NCBI GenBank assembly: GCA_030608245.1
Contig: JAUWEO010000109.1
Coordinates: 1-6,327 of the forward strand
Direction: 5' to 3'
Source: Candidatus Latescibacterota bacterium
GTDB taxonomy: Bacteria; Latescibacterota; MVCY01
Length of the DNA: 6,327 nt
Part shown: positions 1 to 6,082 of the stretch, in pieces
Layout of the letters: each line of letters begins with the position of its first letter
Numbering within the stretch: the stretch's first letter is position 1
Program-made: the position numbers and the translations under genes
The notes under the pieces: model-generated
What the model was told of the DNA's origin: nothing
What the model saw: the letters and a program-made list of their open reading frames with translations, nothing else
The model's database searches: none

Positions 1-40
1 AATTTCAATCGAACACCGAAGAACACCGAAATCCACCGAA
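1..40 (+). repeat. Left inverted arm of a CACCGAA repeat
   Basis: Bases 11-40 are three consecutive 10-base units: GAACACCGAA twice exactly, then ATCCACCGAA. An AATTTCAA stretch precedes them, matched by AAATTCAA at the outer end of the right arm (152-186, minus strand). Together the arms bracket an AT-rich spacer of about 110 bases with no gene. The element may extend past the left edge. Confidence 0.6.
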
Positions 41-107
41 TTTTGATATTTTATTATAGTTAATTCATATTTCCCGTTGAACTTCAGAAAATCTATTTGG
101 ACTGCCG

Positions 108-134
108 AGGAGAAGTTCTTAATCAGATTCTCCT
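108..134. other. Hairpin downstream of the last gene
   Basis: AGGAGAA (108-114) and TTCTCCT (128-134) form a perfect 7-bp stem around a 13-base loop, 54 bases past the stop of the TrkA-C gene. It could protect or end the transcript. The stem is not GC-rich and no U-run follows on the minus strand, so a standard terminator is doubtful. Confidence 0.35.
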
Positions 135-151
135 AAAGCTAAAAACGCTCC

Positions 152-186
152 TTCGGTGACTTTCAGTGTTATTCAGTGTTGAATTT
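152..186 (-). repeat. Right inverted arm of a CACCGAA/CACTGAA repeat
   Basis: On the minus strand this reads as three units of about 10 bases built on CACTGAA, CACTGAA and CACCGAA. Its 27-base core matches the arm at 14-40 at 22 of 27 positions in the opposite orientation. It starts three bases past the stop of the TrkA-C gene. Confidence 0.6.
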
Positions 187-188
187 CC

Positions 189-839
189 TCATTCAATAAT
201 CTGCTTGATAGCCTCCAAGTCACCGTAACAGGCCAATTTATCCCCAGGCTGAAGTTTATGCCAATATTTGGGAAAGGGCAACAATTTCTGTCCTCTCTGG
301 ATGGAGAGCACAGTCACCTCTTTTTCTTTCAGGCCCAGTTGGGAAAGAGGCAATCCCACCAACTTCGACTCTTCCCTTATCCTCACCACTGCCAGACCGT
401 ATCCCTCTGGCTGATGGAATACCTCCTCTATGGTGCTGGCTGGTTTTTCAACTTCAGAGCTTGACTGTTGGGCGAGGATATCGCCTGGCAATCTTGCTGC
501 TATCTCTCTAATCCCGGTAAGCCAATAAAAGAGATAGAAGACACCCCCGATTATCAGCAGGTTGACCAAAGAGTGCAACAGACCACTATCTTTTATAGAG
601 AGCACCACCGCAGCTAAGATCATAATGAAGCCGATTTTTCCTAAGATCATCAAAGTATTGATGATCTTTCTCCTCTGGGAGTCCTCTGTGGGGCTGGCTG
701 GTCCGGTGCCGAAGAATGCCGAAAGTGCCTGCAGGCGCGCTTGGCCTTTTTCCAACCCAGTGTTCTCCAGGATGGAGGTTGCTATCATTACAACCAGAAA
801 GCAGATAGCGATAAAGATTATGGCAACTGCAAGGCCCAT
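189..839 (-). CDS. Membrane protein with C-terminal TrkA-C (RCK_C) domain
   Basis: The 216-residue protein has three hydrophobic helices (about 3-23, 62-82 and 88-108) and a soluble C-terminal domain (about 145-216). That domain reads AVVRIREESKLVGLPLSQLGL...VTVLSIQRGQKLLPFP...LQPGDKLACYGD, the usual TrkA-C pattern: a small beta-alpha domain that binds ligands in potassium channels and transporters. There is no TrkA-N Rossmann domain and no obvious K+ filter. The stretch NTGLEKGQARLQALSAFFGTG (26-46), followed by RRKIINTLMILGKIGF (56-71), resembles a segment shared by other small membrane proteins annotated as TrkA-C proteins. A role in ion or osmotic sensing is plausible but inferred. The ATG at 839 has AAGGAG 9 bases upstream, directly after the stop of the MBL-fold gene. 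It is the last gene in the window. Confidence 0.8.
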   Translation of the reverse strand: MGLAVAIIFIAICFLVVMIATSILENTGLEKGQARLQALSAFFGTGPASPTEDSQRRKIINTLMILGKIGFIMILAAVVLSIKDSGLLHSLVNLLIIGGVFYLFYWLTGIREIAARLPGDILAQQSSSEVEKPASTIEEVFHQPEGYGLAVVRIREESKLVGLPLSQLGLKEKEVTVLSIQRGQKLLPFPKYWHKLQPGDKLACYGDLEAIKQIIE

Positions 840-848
840 TTTACACTT

Positions 849-854
849 CTCCTT
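849..854 (-). promoter_or_regulatory. Ribosome binding site of the TrkA-C membrane gene
   Basis: AAGGAG on the minus strand lies 9 bases before the ATG at 839 and directly follows the TAA stop of the MBL-fold gene at 855-857. It is the strongest ribosome site in the window. Confidence 0.6.
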
Positions 855-1466
855 TTAGCTTTTCTGTTTGATCTCCACTGGAATCTGACATAATTGTTTG
901 AACTTCTCGGCATCTTGCACTGAGCCAATAAAGTCTCCCCAGTGGATGGGAATGGCTACCTGGGGGTTGATTTTCTTGGCAGCCTCGGCTGCCTCCCGTG
1001 CGTCCATCGTATAGGTCCCCCCTATAGGAAGCAGGGCCACATTCACCTTCAGTTGTTCCATATCGGGAATCAGATCGGTATCCCCTGCATGATAGATCCG
1101 CTTTCCTCTTACTGTTACGATGTAACCAACCCATCCGTTGGCGCGGGGATGAAAACTCTTGTTCACATTGTAAGCAGGAACAGCTTCAATTTCTACCCCT
1201 TCGACGGTCAGTCTCTCCCCTGGTCTTATTGTCTCAATATTTCCAGAAAGTTCCGCGCCGGAGTCCGGGGGACACACAATGGTAGTTTGTCCACCGCATA
1301 TCTTTTGCACATCCTCTGGGGAACAGTGATCGTAATGTCCGTGAGTTATCAGGATCAGGTCTGCTGTCGGTTCATCTTTGCCCAGTTTCCAGGGATCAAT
1401 GTAGATCAATTTCTCTGCGGAGATCTTGATGCTGGAATGGCCCAGCCAGTAGATATTCTCTAACAT
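855..1466 (-). CDS. Metallo-beta-lactamase-fold hydrolase (UlaG/UPF0173-like)
   Basis: The 203-residue protein is a compact MBL-fold hydrolase without membrane helices or signal peptide, so it is probably cytoplasmic. Metal-binding motifs in order: GHSS (9-12), the THGHYDH signature (41-47), His106 in NKSFHP, YHAGDTD (125-131, with the bridging Asp129) and IPIHWG (173-178). The extra NKSFHP...GWVGYIV stretch and the length place it with UPF0173/UlaG-like enzymes, a group that includes L-ascorbate-6-phosphate lactonase and many uncharacterised phosphoesterase- or lactonase-like members. The set of metal ligands looks complete, so it should be active; the substrate cannot be read from the sequence. 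The ATG at 1466 has AGGTGA 6 bases upstream. The TrkA-C membrane gene starts 15 bases after its stop, so the two are probably co-transcribed. Confidence 0.88.
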   Translation of the reverse strand: MLENIYWLGHSSIKISAEKLIYIDPWKLGKDEPTADLILITHGHYDHCSPEDVQKICGGQTTIVCPPDSGAELSGNIETIRPGERLTVEGVEIEAVPAYNVNKSFHPRANGWVGYIVTVRGKRIYHAGDTDLIPDMEQLKVNVALLPIGGTYTMDAREAAEAAKKINPQVAIPIHWGDFIGSVQDAEKFKQLCQIPVEIKQKS

Positions 1467-1472
1467 CTTCGC

Positions 1473-1478
1473 TCACCT
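1473..1478 (-). promoter_or_regulatory. Ribosome binding site of the MBL-fold gene
   Basis: AGGTGA on the minus strand lies 6 bases before the ATG at 1466. Its TGA is also the stop codon of the DUF763 remnant frame, so any ribosome translating the remnant would end on this site. Confidence 0.55.
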
Positions 1479-1484
1479 GCATTT

Positions 1485-1516
1485 AGCCACAGAGTCACGG
1501 AGAACACAGAGAAAGA
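1485..1516. repeat. CACAGAG-type short tandem repeat
   Basis: Three imperfect units of about 9 bases follow one another (CCACAGAGT, CACGGAGAA, CACAGAGAA). Sequences of this form (GCCACAGAGACACAGAGAACACAGAG) are familiar dispersed intergenic repeats in many bacterial genomes. This copy lies at the broken 3' end of the DUF763 remnant and just before the ribosome site of the hydrolase gene, which suggests it took part in the rearrangement. Confidence 0.6.
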
Positions 1517-1788
1517 TAGAAAACTGCCTTGCTCCCCTTTGATTCACATAACTATTGGAATGCCAATCGAATCCCAACACACACCCGAACGCCTGGAAGA
1601 AAAAAGGATCAGAGAGTTTTTTTACCAACTCTTCGGGGCCAAATTCATAGACCACTATCTCCGTAATCGCCCGGGCCAGCTTGGTCATCCTCCCGAAAAG
1701 CCAACGGGGACAGCTCCCGTAATGCAAAGGTAGTTCGGCTGTACCTGTTTTTCTCAATTGTAATCACCAACCTTAAGTTTATATTGAG

Positions 1789-1801
1789 CCGAATTGTTCG
1801 G
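1789..1801 (-). other. Small hairpin downstream of thyA
   Basis: CCGAA (1789-1793) and TTCGG (1797-1801) form a 5-bp stem with a 3-base loop, about 50 bases after the thyA stop. No U-run follows on the minus strand, so it is at best a weak pause or RNA-end structure. The rest of the 91-base gap shows no clear promoter. Confidence 0.25.
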
Positions 1802-1848
1802 GTGCTTAGGAGAAGTTCCGAAAAACCGTCGCCCCTCTGCAAAATTTC

Positions 1849-2682
1849 CTACTTCGTATCTTCGACTTCTCTTTTCAGTCTCTCTCTTGCTTCTTGGAAA
1901 AACGGCTGGGCAAATTGAGTCGACCAGGTTCTCTGCTGGAAACTTCGATTCTCCACCGTTTCCAGAAACCCCTTAAATTCGCCAAAATACGAACCATAGA
2001 TGTGATAGCTGTCGGAAATGTCTATGTACCGGCCAGGGATAACTCTCGGCCAGTCAGTTCTGAGTTGGGATATTTTCTCTGCTATATACTTTTGCAGTTC
2101 AGTAAAGGCAAACATATTCATAAAGGCTGCCTTGTAGGCGTCTCGAGACCGCCAGTGGGTGTTCATATTCAGAACAGGCTCCCCTTTTTGGTTTTTTAAC
2201 ACTCTGAACCATATTCTCTGCAGGCAGGGCGGGTCGAAGGTAGGGGGATCCAGTCTGGGGTTCCAGGTTATCGCTTGTGCCCGGCGGGTGTAGTCTGTCT
2301 GGGAGAGCTTCTCGACAATGTAGTTCATTTGATCGATCGTCTCTTCACCAAAGGGGTAGCAAAAGAGCCTCTGGTGATAAGTGTAGGTCCACTTTCCTTC
2401 TTCTGGAGCAATCCAACTGTCGTGCACTCCATTGACCACTTCTTGCCGATAAATCTCCAGGTCTTCCAGTCCTGCTGGAAAAGCTCGATGAATTCTGGGC
2501 TCAGCGAATGGCTCTTCTACTGCCATAACCATGGTGCAATCTCTACTGGGAGGGTCCTCAGCCCTGTCATATTCAGTCTTAATAGGAACACCTTTGTGCC
2601 ATAGCTCCAACAGAGAATTTTCCCAGACCTGTGGCAGGGTGCAACCCGAGACCATTATCAAGGGAACATTTCCCTCTTTCAT
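1849..2682 (-). CDS. thyA: Divergent thymidylate synthase (ThyA family)
   Basis: The 277-residue protein carries the core of classical thymidylate synthase, which methylates dUMP to dTMP using methylenetetrahydrofolate. Visible are IDQMNYIVEKL (116-126), the phosphate-binding R133-R134, the AITWNP stretch (137-142), the catalytic Cys153 in DPPCL, R178-S-R-D181 matching the RSxD phosphate/base motif, N189 at the place of the dUMP-selective Asn, and DSYHIYG (224-230) matching the His/Tyr pair that binds the sugar. The retained Asn argues against dCMP hydroxymethylase, in which it is usually Asp. The protein is slightly longer than the 264-residue E. coli enzyme and the overall sequence is divergent. 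I place the start at the ATG at 2682, since GGAG lies 7 bases upstream and the gene then begins 23 bases after the upstream stop. A GTG at 2745 would add 21 residues but overlaps the fusion gene and has no clear ribosome site. Confidence 0.85.
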   Translation of the reverse strand: MKEGNVPLIMVSGCTLPQVWENSLLELWHKGVPIKTEYDRAEDPPSRDCTMVMAVEEPFAEPRIHRAFPAGLEDLEIYRQEVVNGVHDSWIAPEEGKWTYTYHQRLFCYPFGEETIDQMNYIVEKLSQTDYTRRAQAITWNPRLDPPTFDPPCLQRIWFRVLKNQKGEPVLNMNTHWRSRDAYKAAFMNMFAFTELQKYIAEKISQLRTDWPRVIPGRYIDISDSYHIYGSYFGEFKGFLETVENRSFQQRTWSTQFAQPFFQEARERLKREVEDTK

Positions 2683-2689
2683 TGTTTTG

Positions 2690-2693
2690 CTCC
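2690..2693 (-). promoter_or_regulatory. Ribosome binding site deciding the thyA start
   Basis: GGAG on the minus strand, after an A-rich run, lies 7 bases before the ATG at 2682 and downstream of the TAA stop of the fusion gene. The competing GTG at 2745 has no comparable site, so the shorter protein is preferred. Confidence 0.55.
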
Positions 2694-2705
2694 ATTTTTT
2701 CCAGC

Positions 2706-4379
2706 TTACTTGAACATCTCTCGCCACAATCTTTTCAAGTTCCACCGAGGCGAGTAAGAAATATCGATCAGCGGTAGATCTTCTCTTCCTCCGATCTTTC
2801 TCTGAGCTACTGTTGTCCTGAATGAGTTCGGGAGAAGCTTAAAATGGACATTCGGACTCCTCGAATCAGACGCCAAACTCAGCAGTTGAGAATAAGGCAC
2901 TGTCTGGGTAGTTACAATTATTTCATCTACTTTATAATCTTTCAGTATTTCCGGCAGGTTCTCAATTGTTCCCAACAGGTTAACTCCCTCGATTATTTTC
3001 TCCTCGGGATGGTTAGAATTCTCCACAAATCCCAGGATTTCGTAATTCAGTTCAGGATGCTGACGGACCAAATTTAGGAAATAAATAGCGTTATCTTTGG
3101 CCCCGACAATTAGGGCCTTCTGCCGTCTCAATCTCCTGCTTTTACGGATACTAAGAATCTGCCAGGCTATTCCTCTCCAGCCGGCTACCAGCAGTGAGTT
3201 CAGCAGCCAACTGTAAAGAATGAATAAGCGGGAGAAATTATAGCCTCGCAGAAAAAAGATCAAAAATGTAATCCCGGCGAAGCCCACGAACGTCCCCGTT
3301 AAAGCTCGCCAGGGACGATATCTATATTTATCGTAAAGTCCTATAAAGTAAAACGAAACAAGCCAAATCGAAGATAAAGCAACAAAAACTGTAACCCACT
3401 GTCCGGTGCTGAAAGAAGGCATCCGACTCTGTGGCCAGTTAACCCACTGGAAGCGAATGAGCAAGGCAATCCATAACCCGAGGTTAACCAAGAGAAAATC
3501 AGCCAATGGCAGCAACAATTTCTCTATGAATTTGCCCACAACGGCAAACATAGCACAGAGTGCAATCCCCAAGCTTAGAAGCCATCCAGGTAGAGGCAAA
3601 TATCCACCCCCAAAGTGCTTACGCACAAAAATGTACATCGCCTTGTAAAAGGCAATTGTGGACTTGAGTCTGGGTGCCTTCTTTGCACTCTCTCCCTTGA
3701 AGTGGATTATCTCCGTGGTGGGAACATAGAAAATTTTCCAGCCAGCTTTTTTAATCCGATAGCACCAGTCTATATCTTCTCCGTAGAGAAAGAATGTCTC
3801 ATCTAACGGACCTATCTGTTCCACAGTTTCCCCACGCACCATCATGAACGAACCTGAGAGGGCATCTACCTCGTGGATTCCGTCGGGGTCGAGATAACTG
3901 AGGTTATAACTGGCGAATCGCGGGCTATGGGGAAAGAGGGTACTTAGGCCGGTGAGTTTAAACAGTGCTGATCGGGGAGTAGGAAATCCCCGATGACAGG
4001 AAAGTTGCAGAGAACCGTCGGGATTGATAATCTTACAACCAGCGGCTCCCGCCTCAGGGTGCTGATCTAAAAAATCTACCATCTTGCCAAGAGTATCGGG
4101 ACGGACTATCGTATCAGGATTGATCAGCAAAACATATTTGCCTTTACACTCACTCAATGCCTGATTGTTAGCCCGGGCAAACCCAGGGTTATCGGAATTA
4201 CAGATGAGTTTCACCTCTGGAAATTCCCGCCTTATCATTTGTTTGCTTCCATCGGCAGAGTTATTGTCCACGACGAATATCTCAGTCTGCAACTCTTTTG
4301 AGGCATCCACCAGGGTCTGCAGTGCCTGCCTGAGAAATCTGCGCACATTGTAGCTAACGATTATTATTGAAAGATCCAT
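2706..4379 (-). CDS. GT2 rhamnosyltransferase-like domain fused to a polyprenyl glycosylphosphotransferase N-terminal region
   Basis: The 557 residues form two modules. Residues 1-255 are a WbbL-like GT2 domain: SIIIVSYN (4-11), FVVDNNSADGS (35-45), NPGFARANNQAL (64-75), LLINPDT (84-90) and LDETFFLYGEDIDWCYRI (192-209). WbbL-type enzymes often transfer rhamnose from dTDP-rhamnose, which fits the nearby RmlD. About five hydrophobic helices follow (roughly 263-283, 287-309, 327-347, 361-378, 384-404). A Rossmann-like region comes next (ALIVGAKDN 422-430, ILGFVEN 448-454, LLGTIENLPEIL 468-479), matching the CoA_binding_3 part of WbaP/CpsE-type sugar-phosphate transferases. The chain ends in NLKRLWREMFK, about where the catalytic bacterial sugar-transferase domain should begin; that domain is absent and is not encoded just downstream. 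The protein is therefore probably a membrane-anchored glycosyltransferase, not a priming enzyme. The start shares one base with the upstream stop. Confidence 0.85.
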   Translation of the reverse strand: MDLSIIIVSYNVRRFLRQALQTLVDASKELQTEIFVVDNNSADGSKQMIRREFPEVKLICNSDNPGFARANNQALSECKGKYVLLINPDTIVRPDTLGKMVDFLDQHPEAGAAGCKIINPDGSLQLSCHRGFPTPRSALFKLTGLSTLFPHSPRFASYNLSYLDPDGIHEVDALSGSFMMVRGETVEQIGPLDETFFLYGEDIDWCYRIKKAGWKIFYVPTTEIIHFKGESAKKAPRLKSTIAFYKAMYIFVRKHFGGGYLPLPGWLLSLGIALCAMFAVVGKFIEKLLLPLADFLLVNLGLWIALLIRFQWVNWPQSRMPSFSTGQWVTVFVALSSIWLVSFYFIGLYDKYRYRPWRALTGTFVGFAGITFLIFFLRGYNFSRLFILYSWLLNSLLVAGWRGIAWQILSIRKSRRLRRQKALIVGAKDNAIYFLNLVRQHPELNYEILGFVENSNHPEEKIIEGVNLLGTIENLPEILKDYKVDEIIVTTQTVPYSQLLSLASDSRSPNVHFKLLPNSFRTTVAQRKIGGREDLPLIDISYSPRWNLKRLWREMFK

Positions 4380-5092
4380 CAGAGCATTCCCAGTAAACCC
4401 AGGAGTTTGAGCTTCCAGATCATCCAGGCCGCCTCTCTGGCATCTTTAGACGAGAGCTTCGATTTTCCCTTCTGGCGATCGCAAAAGATGATGGGAATCT
4501 CGCAAATTCTGAAGCCTTTTTTCCACGCCCGGAAGCTCATCTCTATCTGAAAGGCATAGCCTTCTGAGTGTATTTTATCCAGATCAATGCTCTCCAGCAC
4601 TCTGCGGCGGAAACACTTAAACCCGCCGGTACTGTCCCGCATAGGCAACCCGGTGACTAACCGGGCAATCCAGTTGGCGCAATAACTCAAAAGCAATCGC
4701 TTCAGAGGCCAGTTTATCACATTGACGCCGGTCAAGTAACGAGACCCTAGGACTACATCGTATTCTGATATCTTGTCCAAAAAATCAGGGATATAACCTG
4801 GGTCGTGAGACAGATCCGCATCCATCTCGAAGATAAGGTCGTACCCATTGCTTAAGGCATATTTGAATCCTTCCACATAGGCCGAACCCAGACCCAATTT
4901 CCCCCCTCTGTGCAACACATGTATCCTTTGATCTTCTGCTGCCAGTCTCTCAGCAATCTCTCCTGTACTATCAGGGGAATTGTCGTCTACCACCAAGATC
5001 TCCAGGTCCAATCTCAGATCAAAGATTCTCTGGATGAGCTTCTCAATATTCTCACGTTCATTGTAGGTGGGTACGATAATCAAGATTTTCAT
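4379..5092 (-). CDS. Polyprenyl-phosphate mannosyltransferase-like GT2 (DPM1 type)
   Basis: The 237-residue protein is a single GT-A glycosyltransferase domain of family GT2. Motifs in order: IIVPTYNERENI (5-16), the nucleotide-binding VVDDNSPDSTG (34-44), the metal-binding DADLSHDP (91-98), GSRY (116-119), STGGFKCF (154-161), EGYAFQIEM (177-185) and GKSKLS (209-214). This pattern is typical of dolichol- or polyprenol-phosphate mannose synthases, which move a sugar from GDP-mannose or a similar donor to a membrane polyprenyl phosphate on the cytoplasmic face. It lacks the two C-terminal membrane helices found in some bacterial relatives and matches the short, soluble DPM1-like form. Its stop and the next gene's start share one base (TGATG), a sign of translational coupling. 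The lipid-linked sugar could serve a GT-C enzyme such as the YfhO-like protein; that link is inferred. The ribosome site before the ATG is weak. Confidence 0.88.
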   Translation of the reverse strand: MKILIIVPTYNERENIEKLIQRIFDLRLDLEILVVDDNSPDSTGEIAERLAAEDQRIHVLHRGGKLGLGSAYVEGFKYALSNGYDLIFEMDADLSHDPGYIPDFLDKISEYDVVLGSRYLTGVNVINWPLKRLLLSYCANWIARLVTGLPMRDSTGGFKCFRRRVLESIDLDKIHSEGYAFQIEMSFRAWKKGFRICEIPIIFCDRQKGKSKLSSKDAREAAWMIWKLKLLGLLGML

Positions 5093-5113
5093 TAGTGACT
5101 CAATCGGGATGTT

Positions 5114-5167
5114 CTTCGATTATCTCAAGTAAGGTTTTACTGGAATAGCGGTTTGAGTTTGTCGAAG
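5114..5167. repeat. Imperfect inverted repeat in the 79-nt intergenic gap
   Basis: CTTCGA (5114-5119) and CTCAA (5124-5128) pair with TTGAG (5153-5157) and TCGAAG (5162-5167) on one shared axis, giving 11 of 15 paired positions around a 24-base loop. Read on the minus strand, the right half is CTTCGACAAACTCAA, close to the TTCGACAAGCTCA-type dispersed intergenic repeat known from many bacterial genomes. This is the largest clean gap in the glycan cluster. It could form an mRNA hairpin between rfbD and the next gene, but no U-run follows, so I do not call it a terminator. Confidence 0.5.
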
Positions 5168-5171
5168 TCTC

Positions 5172-6074
5172 TCATAGTAGTTCTTGCGAAGCAATGATCT
5201 GTTTTGCTAGTCGGTTAAGTCCTTCTTGGAAACTCAGGGGTTTTATTCCGAGCAGCTTTTCTATTTTCTCTGTCTTCAGCCCCGAGTGACGGGGCCGGGG
5301 GGCAGACTGACTCAATTCCGAAGTGGTAATGGGAGTTATCAGTTCGGTACTTAAGTCAAATTTCTGTGCGATTTCGGTAGCCATCTCCCAACGGCTGAGG
5401 AACTCTCCCCCGGCGAAGTGGAAAAGTCCCGCTCCCCCAGAGGCACAGAGCTTCAATAGTGCTTCGGCTAAGTTGTCAGCACAGGTGGGGTTTCCCCACT
5501 GGTCAGCGACTACGCGGATGGCCTTGCCTGCCTGAAGGCTGTTGATAACCCAGGTCACAAAGTTGGGGCGAACCGTAGGCTCGTAACCGTAAAGCACCAT
5601 AGTGCGGAGGACAATATTCTCTGGAGAGCAGCTAAGGGTGATCTCCTCGCCCTCCAGTTTGGTCTTTCCGTACCAGCTTAAAGGGTTGGTAGCATCTTCT
5701 TCGCTGTAGGGTCCGTTCTTGCCGTCGAAGACATAGTCACTGGAGATATGGATCATCTTAGAGCCAATCTTCTGGCAAGCCAGAGTTACGTTCTCTGCAC
5801 CCTTCACATTCACTTGCCAGGCGAGTTCTTTTTCTGCCTCACAGCGGTCAACATTAGTAACCGAGGCGGTGTTGATCACCCAGTCGGGGCTGGCATCTTG
5901 GATCAGTCGGCTAACGGCCTCTTTCACTGTTATGTCAAGCTGTTGGTATTGAATATTAGAATCGAATGCAGACTCGTACAGATCGATTCCGAGGACTTTG
6001 TAGTCTCTGTGGGCAATCTTAGCAATCTTCTGGCCCAAAAGTCCGTTGCAGCCGGTGATGAGGAGGGTGGTCAT
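5172..6074 (-). CDS. rfbD: RmlD-family dTDP-4-dehydrorhamnose reductase (SDR)
   Basis: The 300-residue product is a short-chain dehydrogenase of the extended SDR type. It has an N-terminal NAD(P)-binding GCNGLLG loop (residues 8-14), INTASVTNVDRCE (67-79), SSDYVFDG (111-118), the catalytic Y135-x3-K139, and the C-terminal RPRHSGLKTEK signature (260-270). These are hallmarks of RmlD, which reduces dTDP-4-dehydro-L-rhamnose to dTDP-L-rhamnose in the cytoplasm; length matches the family. I chose the ATG at 6074 because the MTTLLITG start aligns with the usual beta-strand and AAAGG sits 8 bases upstream. The longer frame from 6131 would overlap the end of the upstream gene. The neighbours are glycosyltransferases, which fits supply of an activated sugar. 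No rmlA, rmlB or rmlC is visible here. Some relatives, such as MAT2B-like SDRs, act on other substrates, so the exact reaction is inferred. Confidence 0.88.
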   Translation of the reverse strand: MTTLLITGCNGLLGQKIAKIAHRDYKVLGIDLYESAFDSNIQYQQLDITVKEAVSRLIQDASPDWVINTASVTNVDRCEAEKELAWQVNVKGAENVTLACQKIGSKMIHISSDYVFDGKNGPYSEEDATNPLSWYGKTKLEGEEITLSCSPENIVLRTMVLYGYEPTVRPNFVTWVINSLQAGKAIRVVADQWGNPTCADNLAEALLKLCASGGAGLFHFAGGEFLSRWEMATEIAQKFDLSTELITPITTSELSQSAPRPRHSGLKTEKIEKLLGIKPLSFQEGLNRLAKQIIASQELL

Positions 6075-6082
6075 ACCTTGTG

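Larger units (their letters stand above)
1473..1757 (-). pseudogene. Truncated DUF763 gene, N-terminal remnant
   Basis: Residues 1-67 match the N-terminus of DUF763 proteins as I know the family: RKTGTAELPLHYG (2-14), PRWLFGRMTKLARAI (17-31), FGPEELVKKLSDPFFFQAFG (39-58) and VLGFDWHS (60-67). DUF763 proteins normally run to several hundred residues, and their function is not established. Here the homology stops after FDWHS, near base 1557. The last 27 codons read unrelated sequence, including the CACAGAG-type repeat at 1485-1516, and end at a TGA inside the ribosome site of the next gene. The remaining DUF763 sequence is absent, because the hydrolase gene begins at once. The remnant still has a TTG start with GGTG 7 bases upstream, so a 94-residue peptide could be made, but it is most likely a broken gene left by deletion or repeat insertion. 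Confidence 0.75.

Noticed and set aside
1..40. Possible CRISPR array from the 10-base units
   Set aside because: The units are directly adjacent, with no spacers, and are far too short for CRISPR repeats.
841..1134. Second minus-strand frame inside the MBL-fold gene
   Set aside because: It lies out of frame within a clearly supported gene and has a low-complexity, Arg/Gly-rich translation typical of a shadow frame.
942..1463. Long plus-strand open frame of 173 codons
   Set aside because: It is antisense to the MBL-fold gene, whose metal-binding motifs are complete; the plus-strand translation shows no recognisable domain and no good ribosome site.
108..1818. Exact 11-base match AGGAGAAGTTC at 108-118 and 1808-1818
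   Set aside because: A match of this length is expected by chance in a window of this size, and the flanking bases do not match.
2683..2705. Frameshift hiding a catalytic domain after the fusion glycosyltransferase
   Set aside because: Reading past the stop gives only a few unrelated residues before another stop, and the thyA gene occupies the following sequence.
2683..2745. Upstream GTG start adding 21 residues to ThyA
   Set aside because: It overlaps the end of the fusion gene, lacks a ribosome site, and the extra residues have no obvious place in the ThyA fold; the ATG at 2682 has GGAG at good spacing.
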